Shown here: in pieces, positions 1 to 12,040 of the stretch
How the letters are laid out: each line of letters begins with the position of its first letter
Numbering within the stretch: position 1 is the first letter of the stretch
DNA from: Macrostomum hystrix
Taxonomy: Eukaryota; Platyhelminthes; Macrostomidae
Reading direction: 5' to 3'
NCBI GenBank assembly: GCA_950097015.1
Contig: CATNEN010000029.1
Location: 248,001-312,000, forward strand
DNA length: 64,000 nt
Program-made: the position numbers and the translations under genes
The notes under the pieces: model-generated
Told to the model about the DNA's origin: nothing
Database searches by the model: none
What the model saw: only the letters and a program-made list of their open reading frames with translations

Positions 1-745
1 GAATTGGTGGTAATGGATTCTGGAGGTGAACTGAACTGGAGTTAATGGATTCTGGATGTGAACTGAATTGGTGGCAATGGATACTGGAGGTGAACTTAAT
101 TGGTGGCAATGGATTCTGGATGTGAACTGAATTGGTGGTAATGGATTCTGGAGGTGAACTGAACTGGTGGTAATGGATTCTGGATGTGAACAGAATTGGT
201 GGCAATGGATTCTGGAGGTGAACTGAATTGGTGGCAATGGATACTGGAGGTGAACTGAATTGGTGGCAATGGATTCTGGAGGTGAACTGAACTGGAGGTA
301 ATGGATTCTGGAGGTGAACTGAATTGCTGGCAATGGATTCTGGAGGTGAACTGAATTGGTGGCAATGGATACTGGAGGTGAACTGAATTGGTGGCAATGG
401 ATTCTGGAGGTGAACTGAATTGGTGGCAATGGATACTGGAGGTGAACTGAATTGGTGGTAATGGATTCTGGAGGTGAACTGAATTGGTGGCAATGGATTC
501 TGGAGGTGAACTGAATTGGTGGTAATGGATTCTGGAGGTGAACTGAATTGGTGGCAATGGATTCTGGAGGTGAACTGAATTGGTGGTAATGGATTCTGGA
601 GGTGAACTGAATTGGTGGCAATGGATACTGGAGGTGAACTGAATTGGTGGCAATGGATACTGGAGGTGAACTGAATTGGTGACAATGGATTCTGGATATG
701 AACTTAATTGGTTTTAATGGATACTAGAGGTGATCTAAATAGGAG
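1..745. repeat. Minisatellite, 32-bp unit
   Basis: About 23 head-to-tail copies of a 32-bp unit containing GAATTGGTGGCAATGG and ATTCTGGAGGTGAACT, with unit starts at 1, 33 and 65. The array probably continues to the left of the window. Variation is mostly single bases, and the last copies near 700-745 decay. Because 32 is not a multiple of three and the unit lacks stops, long frames stay open across it; I read it as non-coding. Confidence 0.95.
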
Positions 746-1139
746 TGTGAAAAAATTGGCACCATCAAATTGTACCTACAATTTGAAAAATTCCTGATAA
801 GCACTCAGAGTTTTTGGATTCTTTGCTCCCACAAAGCAACTGAAAAAATGGCTCTTTAATTGCTACAAGAAGCAATGTATGAGGAAAAATATTTTTTTCA
901 TGTAACACAGCCTTTGTGATCGCTACAAGAGCAAATTGGTCGTGTTTTTGCAAGCACATTCTAACTCAGTTTTTTTCTGTTTTGTCTGATCTTGTCAGTT
1001 TTTTAATCTGTATAAATTAGAATTTTGATAATTTAAATTCGCACCTTTCTACCAGACGGGTACACTAAATGACCATCGCACTTTCATGTATACGATGAAT
1101 AGTTGTGTACTAATTACAACATCCTTAGCAATTGAGAAA
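746..1139. other. AT-rich spacer, no gene seen
   Basis: This stretch separates two minisatellites. It has only a short minus-strand frame of 64 codons with no recognisable motif. Nothing here supports a gene. Confidence 0.6.
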
Positions 1140-2275
1140 ACGAGTAGATACCCCTAATTCTCCAGGATACAGGTGAATGCCCCTAATTCTCTACGATAAA
1201 ATTAGATACACCTAATTCTTCTGAATACAGGTATAGCTACCGCATTAATTCCTGTAATTCCTGAATACATGTCGATGGTACTGGTCCTCCAGACTACATG
1301 TGGATACCACTGATCCTCCAAAGTATGTGTAGATATCATTGGTCCTCCAGAATTCATGTCGATACCCCTGATTCTCCAGAGTACAGGTGGATACCACTGA
1401 TCCTCCAAAGTACGTGTGGATATCACTGGTCCTCCAGAATTCATGTCGATTAACCCCTGATTCTCCAGAGTACAGGTGGATACCACTGATCCTCCAAAGT
1501 ATGTGTAGATATCATTGGTCCTCCAGAATTCATGTCGATACCCCTGATTCTCCAGAGTACAGGTGGATACCCCTAATCCTCCAAAGTATGCGTGGATATC
1601 ACTGGTCCTCCAGAATTCATGTCGATACCCCTGATTCTCCAGAGTACAGGTGGATACCCCTAATCCTCCAAAGTATGCGTGGATATCACTGGTCCTCCAG
1701 AATTCATGTCGATACCCCTGATTCTCCAGAGTACAGGTGGATACCCCTGATCCTCCAAAGTACGTGTGGATATCACTGGTCCTCCAGAATTCATGTCGAT
1801 ACCCCTGATTCTCCAGAGTACAGGTGGATACCACTGATCTTCCAAAGTATGTGTAGATATCACTGGTCCTCCAGAATTCATGCCGATTAACCCCTGATTC
1901 TCCAGAGTACAGGTGGATACCACTGATCCTCCAAAGCATGTGTAGATATCACTGGTCCTCCAGAATTCATGTCGATACCCCTGATTCTCCAGAGTACAGG
2001 TGGATACCACTGATCCTCCAAAGTATGTGTGGATATCACTGGTCCTCCAGAATTCATGTCGATTAACCCCTGATTCTCCAGAGTACAGGTGGATACCACT
2101 GATCCTCCAAAGTATGTGTGGATATCACTGGTCCTCCAGAATTCATGTCGATACCCCTGATTCTCCAGAGTACAGGTGGATACCACTGATCCTCCAAAGT
2201 ATGTGTGGATAACACTGGTCCTCCAGATTTCATGTCGATACCCCTGATTCTCCAGAGTACAGGTGGATACCCTTG
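1140..2275. repeat. Minisatellite, 29-bp subunits in 87-bp trimers
   Basis: Three related 29-bp subunits alternate regularly, recognisable by GTCGATACCCCTGATTCTCC, GTGGATACCACTGATCCTCC and GTGGATATCACTGGTCCTCC, giving an 87-bp higher-order period. Some copies carry a 2-bp insertion (GTCGATTAACCCC). Single diverged subunits at 1140-1330 look like the older edge of the array. Confidence 0.93.
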
Positions 2276-3352
2276 TCCTACTTGTAAATAAGAATGGGTA
2301 ATTGTGGAAGTCACATAATATTGTTCAATAGATCTACACTCGAGCTCCTTCAGACCCTCTCGTGCGTGCATTTCGTATGTGCATTAGCTTTATCAGAGCA
2401 GGCATATTTTGCGGTCATAAAATTCCTGGCACACTAGACTGATAGTGCATTGCTCAGCTAGTTCTGCCTATTCGCGGTACTAGACCTTGGTTTGCTTAAG
2501 TACAGTCAGAAACTCGTTGCCAGCGTGTGTGCCACAAGGCCAAATTTACTGTCTCTGCTAACAGTTCGTCGACATTTTTTATTTCGCTTGAAGCACCGAA
2601 CTAACTTTCAGAATCAAACTTCAGTTTTTTGGTTTTTAAAAAACGAACGACATGGAACGAAACTGCTCTGAGCGTTGAAAAAAACACTGAATAAGATCTG
2701 CATTTTACTTTTCCTTTTCATGTGATTACTTAACATGAATGGGGTAAGTGCATTATGTTTATATGCTTTTACTAGTTTGCATTTTTTAACGAACCATTTT
2801 ACGAAAGATCACAAAAGTAACGAGTGTCACAGACTGATTGGTTAATTGTTTGTCTCATGGGTACAATGGTACATGGGAATTTCAGAGAATTTCCTAGATT
2901 CCAATGTATCCAGGTGGACACTGTATCTGCCTATGCCCTGAGTCTCTACTCAATGCTGCATCATCAATTCCCTCTTGGACACCCTTGGGATTTGTTGCCA
3001 ATTGTCAGGAGTAATGTTTTCCTATCAGATTTTCTCTTGGCATTAGGGATTCTCTTAGAGAAATAAAGGAAGCTCTTTTACTGATATTCACGCAGCGCGC
3101 ATACTACCCTGACCAACAGATTCCGCCCAGCCGAAAGCTCCATCGAGGAATCCAGCAGGAACCAGTGCTGAAACTGGTTGTCCCCCTGTCCAGCTACTCC
3201 CTGTCTGCCACCCCATGCTGTAGGCCAATCAGGACCCGACTTCGAGCCTGAAGCCTGCGAAGGCCCCCAAGGGCTGCACTGAGGTGAAAGGAAAAGACAA
3301 ATCGCACAGCTGCAGTGGGTCTCGCCCTGTGTCGCTCTAATCGCATCGGACT
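2276..3352. other. Spacer and probable 5' region of the downstream GPCR
   Basis: No gene is recognisable from 2276 to about 3060. From about 3070 to 3352 the sequence becomes GC-rich and leads directly into the GPCR start codon, so part of it is probably 5' UTR. I could not fix a transcription start or a splice site. Confidence 0.5.
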
Positions 3353-4819
3353 ATGCCGTCCAGCCAGCCTACCGCCACGACCACCGCGACGCTGATCTTG
3401 GCCGCGAATGCCAGCGCCAAGACCGCCCTGGAACTGGAGGAGGAATGGGGCCGAGTGTTCTACTCTAGGCTGAACTCCTACTTCCTCATCTGGTACCTGC
3501 CGCTGCTGCTGCTCATTGGCACGCTGGGTGCGGTGTTTTGCACCCTCTTCATCTTCATGTCCAAGATTTTCCCTAAGATCATTCAGGTCTGGCTAATTAG
3601 CATCTGCTTCGGAGACTTCATGATCCTCATGTGGGACGCCCTGCGCATGTTCACCAAGATGGCGTTCGACTACGACTTCCGCGACTCTGGCATCGTTATC
3701 TGCAAGATGCAGGCCTATCTGGGCAACTTTTTCTTTCACTGGAGCGCCTACAACCAGGCCGCAATGTCCATCCAGCGCCTGGTGTTCATCAGCTTCCCGC
3801 TTCGCTCCAGGACTCTGTTAACCACACGTCGCGTCATCGGCATCTGGGCCTGCATGGGCCTCCTGCTGCTGTTTCCGAACATCACCTACCTCATCTACTG
3901 GCACATCGGCGAGCACGACGACTGCGAGCCAGTGAACAAGTGGTTCTACTACGTCACCACACTGGTGCACCTTGTGGTCTGGGGCATCATTCCTTTGGCC
4001 TCCATGACTGTCTCAACCGCCTGCATCTCCTACCGGCTCATTCGCTACAGACGGTCTAACTTCAAGACGAAAAGCGATGGACGAGGCGCTGGGGAGGGTG
4101 AAGGAGGTGACTGCACCAGCGGCGGTGCCTCTGAGGTTCACCAGCCAACAGTGATCAGTGGAAGGCGTCATGGCTCAGACCAAGGAGCTCACGTGACCCG
4201 TCTGCTCGTCTCCATGAACCTATTTTACCTGTGCACTACATTTCCGCTGTTAATCTACATGATGCACCTGAACTTTCGCCTGGAGAACAAAGTCGGCGTC
4301 ACCATCGCCAAAAGCGTGCACAAGTCCTACTATTACCTGTTCCGATCGATCGCGTTCCTGAACGCTTCGCTCAACTGGGTGTTCTACTGCGCCGCTGGCA
4401 AGATCTTCCGCCAGGCCGCCAAACGCATCCTCTGCCGACTGTTCTGTCCACAGCGGCTCCGATTCCGCGGCGGCGTCGCCGGCGGTCGCGGAGCTGGAGC
4501 CCCCCCAAATCGGCACCGGAACCACCAGCACCATCTGTTGCAGAACCGTCGGGCCGGCTCGCCTGAGGCCACCTCCAGGGCTGATGCCACCGCCACGGCC
4601 ACCATAACAGTGCCCCTCATTCAGCAGCAGCCGCTGGACTACTCCCACAGCGATTGCGGAGACTGTACTGCGCAGGCGGTTCAGGCGACAATTAGCGTTG
4701 ATGGAGGGTTGTACGGAGATGACTTCAGCTGTGACAACAGCGGCAGCGGCTGCGGTGGCGGCGGCAGCGGCTGCGATGAGAAGCCTATTCCGCTGCTTCC
4801 TCGGACCTGTGTCGACTGA
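3353..4819 (+). CDS. Intronless orphan rhodopsin-like GPCR, 488 aa
   Basis: A seven-transmembrane receptor in one exon. Visible landmarks are an N-glycosylation site (NAS, 19-21), TM1 about 45-72, the TM2 aspartate D88, the disulfide pair C117 (top of TM3) and C191 (ECL2), W165 in TM4, P214 in TM5, TM6 ending CTTFP, and TM7 with NWVFY at 341-345. The DRY motif at the end of TM3 is QRL (141-143), followed at normal spacing by the proline of ICL2. ICL3 is Gly-rich, and the long C-tail has cysteines that could be palmitoylated plus His, Ala and Gly runs. The changed DRY and NPxxY motifs resemble invertebrate FMRFamide-type or flatworm-specific orphan receptors. The ligand is unknown. The first ATG of the frame was chosen, and GC-rich third positions support the frame. 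A possible ATTAAA signal lies near 5021. Confidence 0.9.
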   Translation: MPSSQPTATTTATLILAANASAKTALELEEEWGRVFYSRLNSYFLIWYLPLLLLIGTLGAVFCTLFIFMSKIFPKIIQVWLISICFGDFMILMWDALRMFTKMAFDYDFRDSGIVICKMQAYLGNFFFHWSAYNQAAMSIQRLVFISFPLRSRTLLTTRRVIGIWACMGLLLLFPNITYLIYWHIGEHDDCEPVNKWFYYVTTLVHLVVWGIIPLASMTVSTACISYRLIRYRRSNFKTKSDGRGAGEGEGGDCTSGGASEVHQPTVISGRRHGSDQGAHVTRLLVSMNLFYLCTTFPLLIYMMHLNFRLENKVGVTIAKSVHKSYYYLFRSIAFLNASLNWVFYCAAGKIFRQAAKRILCRLFCPQRLRFRGGVAGGRGAGAPPNRHRNHQHHLLQNRRAGSPEATSRADATATATITVPLIQQQPLDYSHSDCGDCTAQAVQATISVDGGLYGDDFSCDNSGSGCGGGGSGCDEKPIPLLPRTCVD

Positions 4820-6980
4820 ACCGTTAACTGCAATTTTTGCCGCTTTAAAATAGAATTTGCGTTCAACTATGCGATGCTCCTTCAGCGAGCTTTCCCACCG
4901 TTCCTCCAAACTGCCAGAAAATTAGTCTAGCTTTTTTATTTACCTGGAATATACCTGGAAATATACGCGAAGTGTCGCCCAGTTAGCAAAATTTCAACAG
5001 AACTCATGCAACGTAAGTGTAATTAAACTCGCTGATGGACACAAGCGCCTATCTTCGCCCAATCGAATTTTAGTCTATAGTAGAAATTATCCTGTGACCA
5101 GCCGTTTGCATACCGTTTTGTATTACACACCCATATTCACAGTTTCCGTGCGTTAAGCACCAACTCCTGGAGCATCTTTCCCTTAAATATGTAGACTTCT
5201 ATTGCGTTTAAATCTCCTAGTAGCAGCCACGTATTTACTTACCTCTTCGTAGTTGTTTTGAAAGTTTGTTCTTTCTGTTTAGTTATGAATGTTCCGCCAT
5301 GCAGATGCTTCACTTGTACGGTATTATTTTTTGTTTTGGTATAAAAACTTTGAGAACGAATATTTTAAACAACACTGTCCTGATGTCTAGCTACTAGGAT
5401 ATACGTTATTACGTTAAGCGGCGATATTATACAAGTATTTTGTTTAAAAACGATCACTTTAGGACGTTTTTTGTTCCCAAGTGAAGTTTTATGTTGTAAA
5501 AAAGCTGTTTTATTGCCAATGAAGCCCGGGCAAATCGGTCATTTGAAATATTGAATTAGGTCAGACAACTTTCAAGAGCTTCAATTCGAATTGTATTTTA
5601 CCCACCTCAACCTTCCTAAGCTTGTTTTCTAACCCCTTCCTGGTCTCTGATTGGTTAGACGGCCTAAGGGAAGGTCCTGTCAACTGAGAATACGAGCTAG
5701 TGGCTTACGAGTCAAAACGAAGAGCGTTTGCGAACCCGTACATTAGAATCTCCATCCTGCTTCAATTCGAATACTGCACTTACATGGGCAGTTAGCAGAG
5801 CTAAAGAGACAAAGGGCATGGGTGTTTAGTTTGGATTATCCAGCCAAAAAAATGGCCAAGCAAAAGCGTTTCTGGCGAGCTGATGCGGAGGCCATCTCCC
5901 ACCATATGGCACTTTTGTTGCTCTTCCTTTGGCTCCAATCGGGCCAGGCAAAATGTCCCTTTACTATCTGCCTCCCTGTCCCTCTGTCTCATTGCCGCGG
6001 ATAACTGTAAGCTGCAGCCCGGGGGGGCTGAGGTAATCGGGCTTTCATTGTGGCAGCCAGCCGCATTAGCTGTGCCACTGACTGACACGGAGGGGAAGCA
6101 AGCAGGCAACTATATAAAATGGGACGGGGGGAGCTTTGGGAACACGCAGGATTCTCTGAAGAGGCTCCAGGAGCACTGCCTCACTGACTGTGAGCTGCCA
6201 CAGCTGGCCCTCTCACAGTGAAAGCCAGAAGGCGAGGGAGTAGGGGGTACAGAGAGCAGTGAGAGAAGATAAGTTAGCAGCAAGTTGTGTAGTAACATAG
6301 CTGGAAATTCAACGGAAACTGCAACTGTCACTCTCTCTCTCTCACTCTCTCTCTCACGATTTCGCCGCCCTCCGTCCTCGTTGTGTTTCCGCGCGACCCA
6401 GAGCCAGGCGGAGCGGATTGAGGTGGAATAATTTCCTGCAGAATTGATCGCCCGTCGTCCCCACCTCACTGTTGCCCGCGGGGCAGTGTAAATTCTTCCT
6501 TCCAGCGGCAGCCAGCTGTAAGGTCTTCTCCCCATTTTGCACTGAGCACAGATTGCCAACAACATGCAGCTCAGTGGGCAACTGCCCCCTTTATCCAGTG
6601 TTGAAAAAAATGTCTGCAAAATAATTCCAGCCTAGCAAAAGCCATCGAACACTTACCAGCATAGCCCCGAAATCTGAAACACGATCTCAGAGCAAAAGGG
6701 CCTCCTTGCTCGGCGAAGTCTTCTGCCGCTTGATTAACCCACAGTCTGAAATGGCGCTCTCGATGAAACAGAATGAGATTCTGTGACTGAAGTGCAGGGT
6801 ATCGTAGCGTGTAGCGATTATGAAAGAACTGCTGGGCAGGCTTTGATTGGGCATGCAGGAAGTTTGACGCTAACATTCAGTCATTCTCATTCAAATGGCT
6901 GCTCAGGAGGCTGCTATTTTTTAAAACCTTTTGAGTCGGTCTCAAGATCTTCCGAGTTAAAACTTTAGCCTGAATATTTA
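4820..6980. other. Intergenic, possible promoter but no gene recognised
   Basis: The AT-rich part (4820-5760) is probably GPCR 3' UTR and spacer. The part from 5800 to 6900 is GC-richer and contains a TATA-like box, CT-rich runs near 6330-6355 and one good minus-strand splice donor (CTG|GTAAGT near 6653). None of the short frames here shows a recognisable domain, so I call no gene. Confidence 0.45.
6108..6120 (+). promoter_or_regulatory. Candidate TATA box
   Basis: The sequence ACTATATAAAATGGG is a near-consensus TATA box, and a start about 30 bp downstream would fall near 6142. No following coding exon was identified, so this rests on the motif and on GC-richer, leader-like sequence downstream. 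Confidence 0.3.
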
Positions 6981-7300
6981 GCGAATGTGGAATGAGTCAA
7001 GCGAATGTGGACTGAGTCAAGCGAATGTGGACTGAGTCAAGCGAATGTGGAATGAGTCATGCGAAGGTGAAATGAGTCAAGCGAATGTGGAATGAGTCAA
7101 GTGAATGTGAAATGAGTCAAACGAATGTGGAATGAGTCAAGTGAATGTGAAATGAGTCAAGCGAATGTGGAATGAGTCATGCGAATGTGAAATGAGTCAA
7201 GCGAATGTGGAATGAGTCAAGCGAATATGGAATGAGTCATGCGAATGTGAAATGAGTCAAGCGAATGTGAAATGAGTCAAGCGAATGTGAAATGAGTCAA
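6981..7300. repeat. 16 x 20-bp array, one AP-1 motif per unit
   Basis: Exactly 16 units of 20 bp (GCGAATGTGGAATGAGTCAA and variants). Substitutions fall mostly in the left half of the unit and at the base following the core, while TGAGTCA is intact in all 16 copies. TGAGTCA is the consensus AP-1 (Fos/Jun) site. Whether it works as an enhancer cannot be told from sequence. Confidence 0.95.
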
Positions 7301-8127
7301 GCTAATTTTACTCATAGAGTTCTCAATGACCTGATAGGACGATAAAAGTTCACAATATTAACTTACTGAGCAATTGGTTAAAAAACCAGAACCTGTGTAC
7401 ATTGAAATTATAGAGTAAATTATTAACGGATTAATTAACAAACACCTGGCTGACTCAGCCCTCAGTGCAGTATTGAATCTCTGTTTCCCACTCAGCATTC
7501 TCTCATCTTCCTCCTGCTCCAGTTTTGCACTGATGCCAACCACCTGGCAGCTCACTTCACACCGCTGCTAAAGAATGCGTGCAGTGATTCTTGACTGAGC
7601 TGTTTTGGTTTAAGTAGTATAGAGCAATCTCAATGCCGGTCTGGGAACCCCGCCCATGCCCAGTGCTCAGTTGAAGTCTTCTCTCGCCTCCTGCTACCCC
7701 TCTCCACTGGCAAGGAAACCCGCGGATTTAGCTGCCAACAGTCGAGAGAGAAAATCGATAAGTTTAATCCGAAGCTCAGCTTGGTCACCTGAGAGGCGGT
7801 CCCGCCTTGAAATAGATGGAGGCTGTGAGTATTGATGCAATGCCTGATATGAAAGAGATTTTTATCCTCTTTGACTAAATGTTTGTTCCACGGATCAGAT
7901 ACGGCTCGTAGTACAGGGAATTTCATACGAAACTGTCAGCGCCATTCCACTGGCGACACGCAGACATGATCCTTTTTCGTAAAAAAAAATTAAGATTAGG
8001 ATAAAATTCAAATAAAAAAAAAAAGAGAAACCCGAGTCCGGTTCCAAAAATGATTAGTTTCTTTGTCTCTAGGGTAGGCTAGCCCGTTACGTATAAAGCT
8101 GTTCGCGCTTCTATTGGGTGGAGTATC
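7301..8127. other. Spacer between two arrays, no gene seen
   Basis: Mixed-composition sequence with only short frames and an A-rich stretch near 7980-8025. I see no conserved motif. Confidence 0.55.
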
Positions 8128-11100
8128 ACCACTGATACACTAGGAGGGACTGGTACAAGAGGACTGGGAGACTCTGGTACAAGAGGGACTGGGAGACTCT
8201 GGTACAAGAGGACTGGGAGACTCTGGTACAAGAGGACTGGGAGACACTGGTACAAGAGTGACTGGGAGACTCTGTTACAAGAGGGACTGGGAGACACTGG
8301 TACAAGAGATACTAAGAGACACTGGTACAAGAGGACTGGGAGACTCTGGTACAAGAAGGACTGGGAGACTCTGGTACAAGAGGACTGGGAGACACTGGTA
8401 CAAGAGATACTAGGAGACACTGGTACAAGAGTGACTGGGAGACTCTGTTACAAGAGGGACTGGGAGACACTGGTACAAGAGATACTAAGAGACACTGGTA
8501 CAAGAGGACTGGGAGACTCTGGTACAAGATGGACTGGGAGACACTGGTACAAGAGATACTAGGAGACACTGGTACAAGAGGACTGGGATCGACTCTGGTA
8601 CAAGAGGGGCTGGGAGACACTGGTACAAGAGGGGCTGGGAGACACTGGTACAAGAGGACTGGGAGACACTGGTACAAGAGGACTGGGAGACACTGGTACA
8701 AGAGGACTGAGAGAGACACTTGTACAAGAGGGACTGGGAGACTCTGGTACAAGAAGGACTGGGAGACTCTGGTACAAGAAGGACTGGGAGACTCTGGTAC
8801 AAGAGGACTGGGAGACACTGGTACAAGAGGACTGGGAGACACTGGTACAAGAGGACTGAGAGAGACACTGGTACAAGAGTGACTGGGAGACTCTGGTACA
8901 AGAGGACTGGGAGACACTGGTACAAGAGGACTGGAAGACTCTGGTACAAGAGTGACTGGGAGACTCTGTTACAAGAGGGGCTGGGAGACACTGGTACAAG
9001 AGGGGCTGGGAGACACTGGTACAAGAGGACTGGAGACACTGGTACAAGAGGACTGGGAGACACTGGTACAAGAGGACTGAGAGAGACACTTGTACAAGAG
9101 GGACTGGGAGACTCTGGTACAAGAAGGACTGGGAGACTCTGGTACAAGAAGGACTGGGAGACTCTGGTACAAGAAGGACTGGGAGACTCTGGTACAAGAA
9201 GGACTGGGAGACTCTGGTACAAGAGGACTGGGAGACACTGGTACAAGAGGACTGGGAGACACTGGTACAAGAGGACTGAGAGAGACACTGGTACAAGAGT
9301 GACTGGGAGACTCTGGTACAAGAGGACTGGGAGACACTGGTACAAGAGGACTGGGAGACACTGGTACAAGAGTGACTGGGAGACTCTGTTACAAGAGGGA
9401 CTGGGAGACACTGGTACAAGAGATACTAGGAGACACTGGTACAAGAGGACTGGGAGACTCTGGTACAAGAGGACTGGGAGACTCTGGTACAAGAGGACTG
9501 GGAGACACTGGTACAAGAGTGACTGGGAGACTCTGTTACAAGAGGGACTGGGAGACACTGGTACAAGAGATACTAGGAGACACTGGTACAAGAGGACTGG
9601 GAGACTCTGGTACAAGAGGGACTGGGAGACACTGGTACAAGAGATACTAGGAGACACTGGTACAAGAGGACTGGGATCGACTCTGGTACAAGAGGGGCTG
9701 GGAGACACTGGTACAAGAGGGGCTGGGAGACACTGGTACAAGAGGACTGGGAGACACTGGTACAAGAGGACTGGGAGACACTGGTACAAGAGGACTGAGA
9801 GAGACACTTGTACAAGAGGGACTGGGAGACTCTGGTACAAGAAGGACTGGGAGACTCTGGTACAAGAAGGACTGGGAGACTCTGGTACAAGAGGACTGGG
9901 AGACACTGGTACAAGAGGACTGGGAGACACTGGTACAAGAGGACTGAGAGAGACACTGTTACAAGAGTGACTGGGAGACTCTGGTACAAGAGGACTGGGA
10001 GACACTGGTACAAGAGGACTGGGAGACACTGGTACAAGAGGACTGAGAGAGACACTGGTACAAGAGGACTGAGAGAGACACTGGTACAAGAGGACTGGGA
10101 GACACTGGTACAAGAGGACTGGGAGACACTGGTACAAGAGGACTGGGAGACACTGGTACAAGAGGACTGAGAGAGACACTGGTACAAGAGGACTGGGAGA
10201 CACTGGTACAAGAGGACTGGGAGACACTGGTACAAGAGGACTGGGAGACACTGGTACAAGAGGACTGGGAGACACTGGTACAAGAGGACTGGGAGACACT
10301 GGTACAAGAGGACTGGGAGACACTGGTACAAGAGGGACTGGGAGACTCTGGTACAAGAAGGACTGGGAGACACTGGTACAAGAGGACTGAGAGAGACACT
10401 GGTACAAGAGGACTGAGAGAGACACTGGTACAAGAAGGACTGGGAGACACTGGTACAAGAGGACTGGGAGACACTGGTACAAGAGGACTGGGAGACACTG
10501 GTACAAGAGGACTGAGAGAGACACTGGTACAAGAGGACTGAGAGACACTGGTACAAGAGGACTGGGAGACACTGGTACAAGAGGACTGGGAGACACTGGT
10601 ACAAGAGGGACTGGGAGACTCTGGTACAAGAGGACTGGGAGACACTGGTACAAGAGGACTGGGAGACACTGGTACAAGAGGACTGAGAGAGACACTGGTA
10701 CAAGAGGACTGAGAGAGACACTGGTACAAGAGGACTGGGAGACACTGGTACAAGAGGACTGGGAGACACTGGTACAAGAGGACTGGGAGACACTGGTACA
10801 AGAGGACTGAGAGAGACACTGGTACAAGAGGACTGGGAGACACTGGTACAAGAGGACTGGGAGACACTGGTACAAGAGGACTGGGAGACACTGGTACAAG
10901 AGGACTGGGAGACACTGGTACAAGAGGACTGGGAGACACTGGTACAAGAGGACTGGGAGACACTGGTACAAGAGGGACTGGGAGACTCTGGTACAAGAAG
11001 GACTGGGAGACACTGGTACAAGAGGACTGAGAGAGACACTGGTACAAGAGGACTGAGAGAGACACTGGTACAAGAAGGACTGGGAGACACTGGTACAAGA

Positions 11101-11572
11101 GGACTGGGAGACACTGGTACAAGAGGACTGGGAGACACTGGTACAAGAGGACTGAGAGAGACACTGGTACAAGAGGACTGAGAGACACTGGTACAAGAGG
11201 ACTGGGAGACACTGGTACAATAGGACTGAGAGAGACACTGGTACAAGAGGACTGGGAGACACTGGTACAAGAGGACTGGGAGACACTGGTACAAGAGGAC
11301 TGGGAGACACTGGTACAAGAGGACTGGGAGACACTGGTACAAGAGGACTGAGAGAGACACTGGTACAAGAGGACTGGGAGACACTGGTACAAGAGGACTG
11401 GGAGACACTGGTACAAGAGGACTGGGAGACACTGGTACAAGAGGACTGGGAGACACTGGTACAAGAGGACTGAGAGAGACACTGGTACAAGAGGGACTGG
11501 GAGAGACACTTGTACAAGATGGACTGGGAGACTCTGGTACAAGAGTGACTGGGAGACACTGGTGCAAGAGGG
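8128..11572. repeat. Large minisatellite, 24-bp unit, about 3.4 kb
   Basis: About 140 copies of a 24-bp unit containing GAGACACTGGTACAAGAG, with length variants made by extra G or GA. Larger blocks are themselves duplicated: the sequence from 9965 recurs 640 bp later until about 11220, and GGGATCGACT recurs at 8585 and 9673. Because 24 is a multiple of three and the unit lacks stops, frames of up to 1024 codons run through it. The peptides are simple SPLVPVS-type repeats and I do not treat them as genes. Confidence 0.96.
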
Positions 11573-12040
11573 ATCTACCCTTTCTGCCCACATTTTCTTC
11601 TACTCTGATAAATTCTTAGTCGTAAATATTTCAAGCAAGAGCAGATAGGAGGGCCAACAACAGAAACAAGATAAGCAGATTTGGTTCGGGTTGCAAAATA
11701 CTCTCATGCGTTAGTTTTGTGGAAGATTAAAATGAAATGAAGCGCAACTAGAAGGTGTCAGGTTGGGAGCTGATTGCTTCCCTGAACTCATGGCTTAAGA
11801 CTGAGAACTCATTAGGAGCAGACCCAAAATTTGAAAGAAATACGAATAACTGTCCGTTCTCATTTCTGTCATATGCAAATTAAACAAAAGACGCCAAGAC
11901 ATTTTTTTCTTATCAGGCACTCAAGTTTCGCTTCAGGTTATAGTCGGTGGGCTCTGGGGCGGTCCTGCTGAGTATGGGAATGTGGCGGGAGAATGCGTTG
12001 GACGCATGGAGGCTGCAGAAAAATACAAAAGGATGGGGAG
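11573..12040. other. Spacer, no gene seen
   Basis: Unique AT-rich sequence between the 24-bp and 22-bp arrays. No motif or credible frame. Confidence 0.55.

Noticed and set aside
2824-3066. 80-codon plus-strand frame upstream of the GPCR
   Set aside because: AT-rich codon use unlike the real genes and no recognisable motif.
4250-4909. 219-codon minus-strand frame
   Set aside because: It is the antisense shadow of the GPCR coding exon.
8485-11593. Minus-strand open frames of 1024, 672 and 544 codons rich in Ser, Pro, Val and Leu
   Set aside because: They lie wholly inside the 24-bp minisatellite, are open in several frames at once, and show no codon-position bias. The openness follows from a stop-free unit whose length is a multiple of three.
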